Positions 20,394 through 29,546 of a DNA stretch of 64,000 bases are shown piece by piece. Under the pieces are notes generated by a model that saw only the letters and a list, made by a program, of their open reading frames with translations, searched no databases and was not told the DNA's origin. A program made the position numbers and the translations under genes. Numbering within the stretch: position 1 is the stretch's first letter; each line of letters starts with the position of its first letter. The stretch covers positions 81,070-145,069 of the forward strand of contig QOZS01000005.1 in the NCBI GenBank assembly GCA_003576705.1, read 5' to 3'. Source of the DNA: Desertibaculum subflavum. Lineage in GTDB: Bacteria; Pseudomonadota; Alphaproteobacteria; Ferrovibrionales; Ferrovibrionaceae.

Positions 20394-21274
20394 GCCGCCT
20401 TGACCTCGGCGGCGGCGATCGCCTCGGCCAGCGCGACGGTGTGCTGCGCCATCTCCACATGCAGGTTCTCGACCAGCTTGCCGTCGACCAGCACGACGCC
20501 CTTGCCCTCGGCCTCCGCCGCCTTGAAGGCGACCACGATCTTGCGCGCCTGCGCCACCTCGGCCTCGCTCGGTGCGAACACCTTGTTGCAGGGCTCCACC
20601 TGCTTGGGGTGGATCAGGGTCTTGCCGTCGAAGCCGAGCGCCAGGCCCTGCTCGCAGGCGGCGACGAGGCCCGCCTCATCGTCGAGATCGAGATGCACGC
20701 CGTCGAGAATGGGAAGCCCATAGGCGCGGGCGACCAGCAGGCAGTGCTGCAGCGACGGCAGCATCGGCTGGCGGTCCGGCGTGTGCCGCGCGCGCAGATC
20801 CTTGGTCAGGTCCGACGTGCCCATCACCAGGCAGCCGACGCGCTTGTTCGCCGCGGCGACTTCCTCGGCGCGCAGGATGCCGCGCGGCGTCTCCATCATG
20901 CACCAGAGCGTCGTGGCGGCGGGCGCGCCGTGCTTCTCCATCAAGGCAATGGCCGCGTTGACCTGTACCGCGCTCTCGACCTTCGGAATCAAGATGGCGT
21001 CCGGCGCCACCGTGCAGGCGGCGGCGATGTCGTCGGCACCCCAGGGCGTGTCGAGCCCATTGGCCCGGATGATGATCTCGCGCGGGCCATAGCCGCCGCC
21101 CTTGACCGCGGCGACGACCTGGGCGCGGGCGGTCGCCTTGGCATCCGGCGCCACCGCGTCCTCAAGGTCGAGGATCACGCCGTCGGCCGGCAGGGTCTTG
21201 GCCTTCTCCATCGCGCGGGCATTGGCGCCCGGCATGTAAAGCACGCTGCGCCGGGGCCGGACCTTACCGCTCAT
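20390..21274 (-). CDS. HpcH/HpaI-family CoA-ester lyase (malyl-CoA/methylmalyl-CoA lyase or malyl-CoA thioesterase)
   Basis: Protein of 294 residues of the citrate-lyase beta type TIM-barrel family. It has RRSVLYMPGANARAMEKA, DGVILDLEDAVAPD, ILIPKVES, MMETPRGILRAEEVA, MGTSDLTKDLRA and GFDGKTLIHPKQVEPCNKVF. It resembles the shorter Mcl2-type (3S)-malyl-CoA thioesterases at least as much as the Mcl1 lyases, so I leave the exact reaction open. Both act in the ethylmalonyl-CoA pathway, consistent with the mch gene translated directly after it. Confidence 0.88.
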   Translation of the reverse strand: MSGKVRPRRSVLYMPGANARAMEKAKTLPADGVILDLEDAVAPDAKATARAQVVAAVKGGGYGPREIIIRANGLDTPWGADDIAAACTVAPDAILIPKVESAVQVNAAIALMEKHGAPAATTLWCMMETPRGILRAEEVAAANKRVGCLVMGTSDLTKDLRARHTPDRQPMLPSLQHCLLVARAYGLPILDGVHLDLDDEAGLVAACEQGLALGFDGKTLIHPKQVEPCNKVFAPSEAEVAQARKIVVAFKAAEAEGKGVVLVDGKLVENLHVEMAQHTVALAEAIAAAEVKAA

Positions 21275-21374
21275 CGCAAACTCCTCGGACCACGCTATTC
21301 TTGGGGTTCAGGCAGCGTTCTGGCGCATCCGGCCGGCAAACTCAATGACGGCCTGGGGCTGAGGGGGCAGGGAA

Positions 21375-23252
21375 GTGAGCGAGCAAAGCCAATTCGCGCT
21401 GCTGGGGCAGCGGCGCTTCCTGCCTTACTTCCTGGTCCAGTTCACCGGCGCGCTGAACGACAACATCTACAAGAACGCGCTGGTGATGCTGATCGCCTTC
21501 GGGGCGGCCAGCGGCAGCGCCGAGACCATGCTGAACGTCGCCGCGGCGCTGTTCATCCTGCCGTTCTTCCTGTTCTCGGCCACCGCCGGCCAGATCGCCG
21601 AGAAATACGAGAAGGCGCGCCTGATCCGGCTGATCAAGGCGGGCGAGATCGTGATCATGGCGCTGGTGCCGATCGGCCTTTGGCTCGGCAGCCCGGCCTT
21701 TCTCATCGGCATCCTGTTCCTGCTCGGGGCGCAATCGGCCTTCTTCGGGCCGGTGAAGTACAGCCTTCTGCCGCAGGTGCTGCGGGAGGAAGAGCTGATC
21801 GGCGGCAACGGCCTGGTCGAGAGCGGCACCTTCCTCGCCATCCTGATCGGCACCATCGGCGGCGGCCTGCTGGCGCTCACCACCGGCCATGTGCTCTGGA
21901 TCAGCGTCGCCGTCGTCGCCATAGCGGTGGCAGGCTTCCTTTCCAGCCTGGCGATGCCGGCGGCGCCGGCCGCCGCGCCTCAGCTCAAGATCGACTGGAA
22001 CGTGCTGCGCACCACCTTCCGCGGCATGGAGATGGCGAGCGAAGTCCGCGCGGTCCATCTCTCGATCCTCGGAATTTCATGGTTCTGGGCCTTCGGCGCC
22101 GCCTATCTGTCGCATTTCCCGGTCTATGCCCGGGAGATTCTCGGCGGCTCCGAGACGGTGGTCACCGTCCTGCTGGTCTGCTTCTCGGTCGGCATCGGCG
22201 TCGGCTCCGCGCTGTGCGAGAAGCTCTCCGGCAAGAGCGTCGAGCTGGGCCTGGTGCCGTTCGGCTCGGTCGGGCTCTCGATCTTCGGGATCGATCTGTT
22301 CATGGCCGATCATGCGGCCTGGAGCGGGGGCGAACTGCGCGACTGGATCGCCTTCGTTGCCGATCCGATGAGCTGGCGCGTGCTGGCGGATCTGTTCCTG
22401 ATCGGCCTGTTCGCTGGCTTCTACATCGTGCCGCTCTACGCGATCATCCAGACCCGGACCGAGCCGGACAAGCGCGGCCGGGTCATCGCGGCCAACAACA
22501 TCCAGAACGCGCTGTTCATGGTGCTGTCGGCGGCGCTCTCGGTCTTCCTGCTCGGCCCGGCCGAATTCACCGTGCCGCAGATGTTCCTGATCTTCGCCGG
22601 CATCAACATCGCCGTCGCGCTCTACATCTACTCGCTGGTCCCCGAATTCCTGATGCGGTTCCTGGTCTGGCTGCTGGTCAGCGCCGTCTATCGGGTGGAG
22701 AAGCGCGGGCTGGAGCAGATACCGGAAGAGGGGCCGGCCGTCGTCGTCGCCAACCATGTGAGTTTCGTCGACGCGCTGGTGCTGGCGGGCTCGGTGCGGC
22801 GGCCGATCCGCTTCGTGATGGACCACCAGATCTTCAGCATCCCGGTGCTGGGCTTCATTTTCCGCACGGCGGGTGCGGTGCCGGTGGCGTCGCGCAAGGA
22901 AGCGCCGGAGATCTACGAGGCGGCCTTCGCCAAGGTCGCCGAGTATCTGCGCCGCGGCGAGCTCGTCTGCATCTTTCCGGAGGGCATGCTGACGAGGGAC
23001 GGCGAAATGAACGAGTTTCGCCCCGGCCTCAAGCGCATCCTGGAAGAGACGCCGGTGCCGGTGATCCCGATGGGCCTGTCTGGCCTGTGGGACAGCGTCT
23101 TCTCCCGCGCACCCGGTGGGCTGGCCCGCCGCGCGCTGCGCGAGCTGCGCCGGCGGGTCGGCCTCGTGGTCGGGCCGGCCGTCGCGCCGGCGCTGATCGA
23201 GTTGCCGGCGCTGGCGGAGACGGTGAAATCGCTGCGCGGCGAGCGCCGCTAG
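21375..23252 (+). CDS. MFS transporter fused to a PlsC-type 1-acylglycerol-3-phosphate acyltransferase
   Basis: Protein of 625 residues starting at GTG after GGGAA. Residues 1-430 or so form a 12-helix major facilitator domain of the LplT type (FTGALNDNIYKNALVMLI, GAQSAFFGPVKYSLLPQ). The C-terminal part is an acyltransferase with the catalytic NHVSFVD motif and the FPEGMLTRDG motif. LplT flips lysophospholipids across the inner membrane and Aas re-acylates them, so the fusion suggests a one-protein salvage system. The acyl-ACP synthetase (AMP-binding) domain found in many such fusions is absent. It converges with the M20 gene with a 4-bp stop overlap. Confidence 0.88.
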   Translation: MSEQSQFALLGQRRFLPYFLVQFTGALNDNIYKNALVMLIAFGAASGSAETMLNVAAALFILPFFLFSATAGQIAEKYEKARLIRLIKAGEIVIMALVPIGLWLGSPAFLIGILFLLGAQSAFFGPVKYSLLPQVLREEELIGGNGLVESGTFLAILIGTIGGGLLALTTGHVLWISVAVVAIAVAGFLSSLAMPAAPAAAPQLKIDWNVLRTTFRGMEMASEVRAVHLSILGISWFWAFGAAYLSHFPVYAREILGGSETVVTVLLVCFSVGIGVGSALCEKLSGKSVELGLVPFGSVGLSIFGIDLFMADHAAWSGGELRDWIAFVADPMSWRVLADLFLIGLFAGFYIVPLYAIIQTRTEPDKRGRVIAANNIQNALFMVLSAALSVFLLGPAEFTVPQMFLIFAGINIAVALYIYSLVPEFLMRFLVWLLVSAVYRVEKRGLEQIPEEGPAVVVANHVSFVDALVLAGSVRRPIRFVMDHQIFSIPVLGFIFRTAGAVPVASRKEAPEIYEAAFAKVAEYLRRGELVCIFPEGMLTRDGEMNEFRPGLKRILEETPVPVIPMGLSGLWDSVFSRAPGGLARRALRELRRRVGLVVGPAVAPALIELPALAETVKSLRGERR

Positions 23253-24538
23253 AGCCGCTCCAGCCCGCACCATTCCGCGGTGAACAGGGCCATGGCCTGG
23301 GTGGTGCGGCGCAGCGATTCGAGATCGACCCGCTCATCGAAGCCGTGCACTGATTCGGCCTTCGGCCCGTAGACAAGGCCGGGGATGCCGGCATACAGCC
23401 CGAAGAAGCGGGCGTCAGTGGTGCCGGTCGAGGTGATGCCCTTCAGGGCGGCACCGTCGAAGGCGGCGGCATGGGCGCCGGCCAAGGTCGCTTCCGCTTC
23501 CTCGCCGCCGGTCAGCACATAGCCTTCCGCCTCGAAGCCATGGAACACCACCTCGGGCGGGTTGTTGGCCAGGAAGCGGTTGTCGCGGGCAGCATCCCGG
23601 ATCGCCTGCTCGATTTCCTGCTTGGCCTGCTGGATGTCCTGGCCGGGATAGATGGCGACACGGACGTCGAACACGCACCAGGCCGGCACGCTGGAGGCCC
23701 AGTCGCCGCCCTGGATCTTGCCGACGCTCAGATTGATCGGATGGTCGAGATGGCCGAAATGCTCATGCTGGTGCTTGTCGGCGTTCCAGCGCTCCTCGAC
23801 CTTGTGCAGCGCCTGCATCAGCGAGAACGACGCCTCGATCGCGTTGGCACCGGTGCCGGCGCGGGAGACGTGCACCGGCAGGCCCCGGACATGCACCTGG
23901 AACCAGAGCACCCCGACCTGGGCCCGGATGAAGCCATCGGAGACCGGTTCCGGGATCAGTGCCGCGTCGGCGCGGTAGCCGCGGGCGACGCAGGCCAGCG
24001 CGCCGTTGCCCGTGCACTCCTCCTCGATGACCGATTGCAGGTGCAGGTCGGCCGCCGGCCGATAACCGGCCTTCTGGAACGCATCAAGAACGCCCAGCAT
24101 GGCGGCGAGGCCGGCCTTCATGTCGCCCGAACCGCGGCCGTACAGCCATTTGCCGTCGCGGCGCGGCTGGAAGGGGGGGCTGGTCCACATGTCCACCGGG
24201 CCGGTCGGCACCACGTCGATATGCCCGTTCATGATCAGCGACCGGCCGTTCGGCCGCTCCGCCCGCAAGGATCCGACAACGTTAATGGCGTTTTCGTAGG
24301 AGACGTGGACCGGCGAGAAGCCCGGCAGGTGGCGTATCTCGTCGATATCGATCCGCCAGCGGTCGACGCTGAGGCCGCGGCGGCGCATCTCCGCCGCCAT
24401 GAAATCCTGGGCTGTGTGTTCTGCGCCACGAGTCGAGGGAAATTTTACCAGCTCGGCCGTCAAGTCGATTACGTCGTCCACCACCGAATCGACCGCGCGC
24501 ATCAAGGACAAGCGCACTTCGGCATCGAGCCTGGGCAT
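23249..24538 (-). CDS. M20 family deacylase (ArgE/DapE-type peptidase)
   Basis: Zinc hydrolase of 429 residues. The first metal His is in MNGHIDVVPTGP, followed by GRGSGDMKAGLAAML with the bridging Asp, VIEEECTGNGALA with the catalytic Glu pair, and a late His in SVHGFDERVDLESL. The central insertion is the usual dimerisation domain. Substrates of this group include N-acetylornithine, N-succinyl-diaminopimelate and acylated amino acids; none can be selected from sequence. No arginine or lysine genes are adjacent. The ATG follows GGAG, and the gene reads away from mlaA. Confidence 0.88.
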   Translation of the reverse strand: MPRLDAEVRLSLMRAVDSVVDDVIDLTAELVKFPSTRGAEHTAQDFMAAEMRRRGLSVDRWRIDIDEIRHLPGFSPVHVSYENAINVVGSLRAERPNGRSLIMNGHIDVVPTGPVDMWTSPPFQPRRDGKWLYGRGSGDMKAGLAAMLGVLDAFQKAGYRPAADLHLQSVIEEECTGNGALACVARGYRADAALIPEPVSDGFIRAQVGVLWFQVHVRGLPVHVSRAGTGANAIEASFSLMQALHKVEERWNADKHQHEHFGHLDHPINLSVGKIQGGDWASSVPAWCVFDVRVAIYPGQDIQQAKQEIEQAIRDAARDNRFLANNPPEVVFHGFEAEGYVLTGGEEAEATLAGAHAAAFDGAALKGITSTGTTDARFFGLYAGIPGLVYGPKAESVHGFDERVDLESLRRTTQAMALFTAEWCGLERL

Positions 24539-24611
24539 AGCTAGTTACTCCACTTCACCGTTGATATACGCCTTCAGCGTAGCCGGCATCGGGAAGGGGA
24601 GCGACGCTTTG

Positions 24612-24640
24612 TTTACTGTTGGGCAGCACGCTTGTATAAC
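24612..24640 (+). promoter_or_regulatory. Candidate sigma-70 promoter for mlaA
   Basis: A -35-like TTTACT (24612-24617) and a -10-like TATAAC (24635-24640) are separated by 17 bp, about 65 bp upstream of the mlaA ATG. The surrounding spacer is AT-richer than the neighbouring genes. Matches to consensus are 4 of 6 and 5 of 6. Confidence 0.45.
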
Positions 24641-24704
24641 GCCATGGCTTCCCCGGTCGGTCGGGGGAAATCAGCCGGCGCGGAGAGGTTGCCGAGCAGT
24701 TGCG

Positions 24705-25523
24705 ATGAAAAACACAAGCCGGCTGAATCTGCGTGCCGCAGGGCTGACTGCGGCCCTCCTCCTTACCTTCGCGGGCTGCGCGACCGCCCCGACGGACCCG
24801 GAGGAATTGGCCGAGTACAACGAGATCAACGATCCCCTGGAGCCGGCCAACCGGGCGGTGTTCGAGATCAACCTGTATCTCGACCGTCTTATCCTGCGGC
24901 CGGTCGCCTGGACCTATCGCGAAGTCGTCCCGGATCCGACGCGCGAGGTGGTGACCAACTTCCTTAACAACCTGCGCTCGCCCTATACCTTCGCGAACGA
25001 CATGCTGCAGGGCGAGGTCGACCGCGCCGGCGTCACCGTCGCCCGCTTCCTGATCAACACCACGATCGGCATCGGCGGCTTGGCCGACGTGGCCGGCAAC
25101 ATCTTCGGCCTCGACTACCACGCCGAGGATGTCGGCCAGACCTTCGCCGTCTGGGGCGCCGAGTCGGGTCCCTACCTGATGATCCCGGTAATCGGCCCCT
25201 CGAATCCGCGCGACGCGATCGGCCTGGGGATCGAATATTTCGTCGAGCCGGTGAACTGGTTCTTGCACGAGAAGAATGCGGGCGAGTGGGCGCTCGTCCG
25301 CACCGGTGCGAACGCCATCGACCAGCGCCACCAGGTGTTGGACACACTCGATGCGTTGGAGCGCACCTCGCTCGACTACTACGCCCAGATCCGCTCGATC
25401 AGCCGCCAGCGCCGGCTGGACGAGATTCGCAACAAGGCGAGCGGCGGCACGACTGCGCCGCAGCCGCTCGGCGACGCGGGCGGCGAGACGGATAAGCAGG
25501 CGGCCGCTGAATCCGGCCGCTGA
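24705..25523 (+). CDS. mlaA: MlaA (VacJ) family outer-membrane lipoprotein
   Basis: Lipoprotein of about 272 residues. The signal peptide ends in the lipobox FAGC (Cys near residue 25). The VacJ domain shows YNEINDPLEPANRAVFEINL, RYDRL-like LDRLILRPVAW, NFLNNLRSPYTFANDMLQG, FLINTTIGIGGLADVA, EDVGQTFAVWG and GPYLMIPVIGPSNPRDAIG. MlaA removes misplaced phospholipids from the outer leaflet and passes them to MlaC. The C-terminal 40 residues are low complexity. The rest of the mla operon is not adjacent. The ATG at 24705 fits the signal peptide, although the frame is open upstream. Confidence 0.93.
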   Translation: MKNTSRLNLRAAGLTAALLLTFAGCATAPTDPEELAEYNEINDPLEPANRAVFEINLYLDRLILRPVAWTYREVVPDPTREVVTNFLNNLRSPYTFANDMLQGEVDRAGVTVARFLINTTIGIGGLADVAGNIFGLDYHAEDVGQTFAVWGAESGPYLMIPVIGPSNPRDAIGLGIEYFVEPVNWFLHEKNAGEWALVRTGANAIDQRHQVLDTLDALERTSLDYYAQIRSISRQRRLDEIRNKASGGTTAPQPLGDAGGETDKQAAAESGR

Positions 25524-25591
25524 GGCCCGGGCGGCTCGCGCTCACGCGGCGTTGACCACCCGTAAATCGTCCAGTTGCTAATGGAGCAGGG

Positions 25592-27190
25592 ATGACCGCT
25601 CCCCTGCCAGACCTTGAACGTCCTCGGCATCGGCCGGCTCCGGCCCCGCCGAACGACGTGCAGACTCCGGCGTCCCGGTCGCAATGGTTGATGGCCGGCG
25701 GCGCCGGGCTGCTGGCCGTGGCGGCGATCTTCGCACTCGACGCCGAAGCGGTGATCCGTGCTGTCGATGTCTGGTCGGGCTCCAAGACCTATAACCACTG
25801 TTTCCTGATCCTGCCGATCTGCGCCTACCTGGCCTGGGAGCGGCGCGACGTCCTGCGCAAGGTCGAGCCGTCGCCATTTCCTCTGGCGCTGATCGCCATC
25901 CTGCCGTTCGCCATGGCGTGGCTGCTCGCCCGCTTCGTCAGCGTGCTGGAGGCGCAGCAATTCGCGCTGATGGGCATGGCGCAGGTGGCATTGCTGGCGA
26001 TCCTGGGGCTGCGCGCCTATCGCGCCGCCATGTTCCCGCTGCTCTACGCGCTGTTCCTGATACCGAGCGGCGATTTTCTGGTACGCCCGCTGCAGGATTT
26101 CACCGCCGCCTTCGCCGTCGGCATGCTGAAGCTGACCGGCGTGCCGGTCTATTCCGACGGCATCATCATCGAGGTGCCCGCCGGCACCTTCGTCGTCGCC
26201 GAAGCCTGCGCCGGCCTTCGCTTTCTGGTCGCCTCGGTCGCCTACGGCGTGCTGTTCGCAGGCTTGATGTACGGCTCCTGGCGCAAGCGGCTGGTTTTCG
26301 TCGCGGCCTCGATCGTCGTGCCGGTAATCGCCAACGGGTTCCGCGCCTATGGCCTGATTGTCCTGGCGCAGCTGATCGACGACCAGGCCGCGGTCGACGC
26401 CGACCACATCGTCTATGGCTGGGGTTTCTTCGCCGCCGTTACCCTGCTGCTGACCGTCGTCGGGGTGCGCTTCCGGGAGGATTTCACGCCGCCGGCACCG
26501 CCGGGTCGGTCGGATCGCCGCGCCGCGCCGCGCCGGTTTGCCGTCACCGCCGCCGCCGCGATCGTGATCGCCGCCCTGGCGCCGGCATATCTCGCCTGGG
26601 GCGATCGGGACGCCGAGGCGATAACGGTGGCGCAGATCGCGCTGCCCGACATCGCGGGCTGGGCCGACGCGGCGCCGACGACCGATTTTCGGCCGGAATT
26701 CGGCCGCCCGCATGCCGAGGTGGCCAAGCGCTATACGGCCGCGGGCGGAGAGGTGGATGTGTTCGTCGGCTACTTCGCGCGGCAATCCTCCACGCGCAAG
26801 CTGCCCCGCAGCCTGATCGGGCTGGCGGAGGAAAGTGCCTGGCGCCGGGCCGGCAGCGGCACCGCCACGATCGACATCGGCGGCGAGAAAGTGAAAGTGG
26901 CGACGGAGCGGCTGGTCGGTCGCGGCGGCGAGCGCCTGGTCTGGGCGCTCTACTGGGTCAATGGCCGGTTCACCGCCAGCCTGCTGCAGGCCAAGATCGA
27001 GCAGCTCAAGGGCGAGTTGCTCGGCGGCCGGCGGGATGCGGCGGTGCTCGTGCTGACCACCGAGGCGCGGCCGAGCGTGGGCCAGGCGGAGCAACTCTTG
27101 TCAAACTTCGGCGGCAAGCTTGACAGCTTGCGGACGGCGCTGGCCGGCATGGCCGCGGCCGCGGCCGCGGCGGCGGCGGCCGGGCGCTGA
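25592..27190 (+). CDS. xrtA: Exosortase A fused to an EpsI domain (XrtA)
   Basis: Protein of 532 residues. The first 300 form an eight-helix exosortase with the catalytic triad at Cys206 (AEACAGLRF), Arg251 (ANGFRAYGL) and His272 (DADHIVYGW). After a linker and another membrane helix comes an EpsI-type domain (residues about 340-510: VAQIALPDIAGW, FVGYFARQSS, WALYWVNGR). Exosortases cleave PEP-CTERM sorting signals and attach the proteins to the envelope or exopolysaccharide. The C-terminus is a poly-Ala tract encoded by alternating GCC/GCG codons. It is the first gene of the XrtA locus, with AGCAGG before the ATG. Confidence 0.95.
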   Translation: MTAPLPDLERPRHRPAPAPPNDVQTPASRSQWLMAGGAGLLAVAAIFALDAEAVIRAVDVWSGSKTYNHCFLILPICAYLAWERRDVLRKVEPSPFPLALIAILPFAMAWLLARFVSVLEAQQFALMGMAQVALLAILGLRAYRAAMFPLLYALFLIPSGDFLVRPLQDFTAAFAVGMLKLTGVPVYSDGIIIEVPAGTFVVAEACAGLRFLVASVAYGVLFAGLMYGSWRKRLVFVAASIVVPVIANGFRAYGLIVLAQLIDDQAAVDADHIVYGWGFFAAVTLLLTVVGVRFREDFTPPAPPGRSDRRAAPRRFAVTAAAAIVIAALAPAYLAWGDRDAEAITVAQIALPDIAGWADAAPTTDFRPEFGRPHAEVAKRYTAAGGEVDVFVGYFARQSSTRKLPRSLIGLAEESAWRRAGSGTATIDIGGEKVKVATERLVGRGGERLVWALYWVNGRFTASLLQAKIEQLKGELLGGRRDAAVLVLTTEARPSVGQAEQLLSNFGGKLDSLRTALAGMAAAAAAAAAAGR

Positions 27191-27206
27191 CGGAAGGTAT
27201 CGGAGC

Positions 27207-29105
27207 ATGTGCGGTATTGTCGGATTGTTCGATCTGCGCGGTCAGCGGGCAATCGACCGCGCGATGCTCGAGCGCATGAACGACGCCATCCTGCATCGCG
27301 GGCCGGATTCGGACGGCTTTCACCTGGAACCGGGCGTGGGCCTCGCGATGCGCCGTCTCGCCATCATCGACCTGTCCGGCGGCAACCAGCCGCTCTACAA
27401 CGAGGACGGTTCGGTCGGTGTCGTCTACAACGGTCAGATCTACAACTTCCAGTCGCTGACGCCCGAGCTGCAGGCCAAAGGACACGGCTTCCGGACCGTC
27501 TGCGATACGGAAGTGGTGGTGCATGCCTGGGAGGAATGGGGCGAGGCCTGCGTCGAGCGCTTCAACGGGATGTTCGCCTTCGCGATCTGGGACCGGGCGA
27601 AGCGTCGCCTGTTCCTGGCCCGCGACCGGCTGGGCGAGAAGCCGCTCTATTGGACGGTTCTGCCGGACGGCATGTTCGCCTTCGCCTCCGAGTTGAAGGC
27701 GCTGCTGACCCTGCCCGGCCTGGAGCGGCGGATCGAGCCGCGCGCGGTCGAGCAGTACTTCGCCTATGGCTACGTGCCGGAGCCGCTGACCATCCTGCGC
27801 GGCGTGTTCAAGCTCGAGCCCGGACACAGCATCACATTGGAGCAGGGCCAGGAGACGGTGCGTCCGAAGCGCTACTGGGACGTTCGCTTCACCCAGGGGC
27901 CGGCCGGCACGGAGGCCGATCTGCGCCACGAACTGATCGAACGTTTGAGCGCATCGGTCCGCATGCGCATGATCTCGGATGTGCCGCTCGGCGCGTTTCT
28001 GTCCGGCGGCGTCGATTCCAGCGCCATCGTCGCGATGATGGCGGAGCTCTCGCCCGTGCCGGTCAACACATTCTGCATCGCGTTCCAGCAGCCGGATTTT
28101 GACGAATCGGGCTACGCGGCAAAAATCGCTGAGCGGTACCGGACGAATCACGTCGTGGAGACGGTGGATGCCGACGCGATCGGCCCGATCGACCGCCTGG
28201 CCCAGATCTACGACGAGCCGTTCGGCGACAGCTCGGCCTTGCCGACGCTTAAGGTGTGCGAACTGGCACGGAAGAAGGTGACGGTCGCGCTGTCGGGAGA
28301 CGGCGGCGACGAGGTGTTCGCCGGCTATCGGCGGTATCTCTGGCATGTGCGCGAGCAGCAGATCCGCGCCAGCGTCCCCGACGGCATCCGCCGCGGCCTG
28401 TTCGGCATGCTGGGGGCGGTCTACCCCAAGCTCGACTGGGCGCCGCGCTTCCTGCGCGCCAAGACCACGTTCCAGGAGCTCGCCTCCGACCCGGTCGAGG
28501 CCTACATGATCAGCGTGTCGGAGACGACCGATCCCGAGCGCGCCGCCATCTTCTCCTCGCGCCTCAAGGCGGATCTGCAGCGCCATCGAGCGGTCGAGGT
28601 GCTGGCCGGCCATATCGCCGCCGCCGGCACCGACGACCCGCTTGCTGCGGTGCAATACGCCGACCTGAAGACATGGCTTTCCGGGCGCATGCTGGTGAAG
28701 GTGGATCGTGCCAGCATGGCGGTTTCACTCGAGGTTCGCGTACCAATGCTCGACCACACCTTTGTGGAATGGGCGGCCAGCCTGCCGTCGGGGCTCAAGC
28801 TCAATGGCCAGGAACGCAAGTTCATTCTGAAGCGGGCGCTGGAGCCGAAGGTGCCGGACGATCTTCTGTATCGACCGAAGCAGGGCTTCTCGACGCCCCT
28901 GGCGCGCTGGTTCCGGGGGCCGCTGCGCGAGCGCATCCGCGCCGCGTTGCTCGGCCCGGCGCTCGGCGGTTCCGGCTTGTTCGACATGACCGAGATCGCG
29001 CGTCGCCTGGAGGATCATGCCGCCGGCCGGCGCGACCATGCGGCCCTGCTATGGAATCTGTGGATGTTCGAGGGATTCCTGCGCAACACAGGGGCGCGGG
29101 CGTAG
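27207..29105 (+). CDS. Amidotransferase 1, exosortase A system-associated (asparagine synthase-like)
   Basis: Protein of 632 residues. The class II glutaminase domain begins MCGIVGLFD, giving the Cys2 nucleophile after Met removal, with LHRGPDSDG and VYNGQIYNF. The synthetase domain has the ATP-pyrophosphatase motif SGGVDSS at residues 266-272 and SGDGGDEVFAGYRR. It matches the asparagine synthase-like amidotransferase regularly found next to XrtA, thought to amidate a sugar precursor of the associated exopolysaccharide rather than make asparagine. The ATG at 27207 is required to expose Cys2. It lies 16 bp after xrtA. Confidence 0.94.
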   Translation: MCGIVGLFDLRGQRAIDRAMLERMNDAILHRGPDSDGFHLEPGVGLAMRRLAIIDLSGGNQPLYNEDGSVGVVYNGQIYNFQSLTPELQAKGHGFRTVCDTEVVVHAWEEWGEACVERFNGMFAFAIWDRAKRRLFLARDRLGEKPLYWTVLPDGMFAFASELKALLTLPGLERRIEPRAVEQYFAYGYVPEPLTILRGVFKLEPGHSITLEQGQETVRPKRYWDVRFTQGPAGTEADLRHELIERLSASVRMRMISDVPLGAFLSGGVDSSAIVAMMAELSPVPVNTFCIAFQQPDFDESGYAAKIAERYRTNHVVETVDADAIGPIDRLAQIYDEPFGDSSALPTLKVCELARKKVTVALSGDGGDEVFAGYRRYLWHVREQQIRASVPDGIRRGLFGMLGAVYPKLDWAPRFLRAKTTFQELASDPVEAYMISVSETTDPERAAIFSSRLKADLQRHRAVEVLAGHIAAAGTDDPLAAVQYADLKTWLSGRMLVKVDRASMAVSLEVRVPMLDHTFVEWAASLPSGLKLNGQERKFILKRALEPKVPDDLLYRPKQGFSTPLARWFRGPLRERIRAALLGPALGGSGLFDMTEIARRLEDHAAGRRDHAALLWNLWMFEGFLRNTGARA

Positions 29106-29198
29106 TGCGGTGACGGATATGGGTGCGGCTTGCGCCGGCGAGCGCCTGATCTCTACTATCGATCGCGTGCAATTCCCCACGGATCGGGGTTGACGAGC

Positions 29199-29504
29199 GT
29201 GCCGGCAGACAACCTCGCCTCGGAACTGGTCGATCGGTGCTATGGCCTGCTCGCCCCCATGGGCTGGCCCGCCCGTCTCTCGGCATTGATGGAGCTGCAC
29301 GACCAGCTTCGCGACGAGTTCGTCGACTTCCAAGAGTTCTGCGACGTGTTTCCCCGGTTCATCGAGCAACTGGTCGATCGCCTCGACGGTGCCGAGGTGA
29401 CCTGTTTCGAACAGGCGCAGGTCATGGCGAACTCTGCCAACAAGCTTCACCGTGATGCGGCGGGCGCATGGCTGGCGCGCCACTATGCGCGGGAGGCACG
29501 CTGA
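29199..29504 (+). CDS. Small helical protein of unknown function in the XrtA locus
   Basis: Predicted cytoplasmic protein of about 101 residues, not recognised. The GTG at 29199 is chosen because GGGG lies 9 nt upstream; TTG at 29190 and an ATG at 29130 are other in-frame starts. It looks all-helical and acidic: DNLASELVDRCYGLL, ARLSALMELHDQLRDEF, FIEQLVDRLDGAEVT and a conserved-looking NSANKLHRD near the end. No signal peptide, membrane segment or metal motif is seen. It sits 93 bp after the amidotransferase and 42 bp before prsK, which suggests a function linked to exopolysaccharide or PEP-CTERM signalling. Confidence 0.6.
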   Translation: MPADNLASELVDRCYGLLAPMGWPARLSALMELHDQLRDEFVDFQEFCDVFPRFIEQLVDRLDGAEVTCFEQAQVMANSANKLHRDAAGAWLARHYAREAR

Positions 29505-29546
29505 TGTGGCGGCTTTCTCTTCGAGCTCGCTGAGCGAGAGGCGGGC

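Noticed and set aside
20441..23353. A roughly 970-codon plus-strand frame across mcl and the MFS-acyltransferase gene
   Set aside because: It runs antisense to the lyase gene and out of frame with the acyltransferase fusion, with no recognisable domain. It is a composition artefact.
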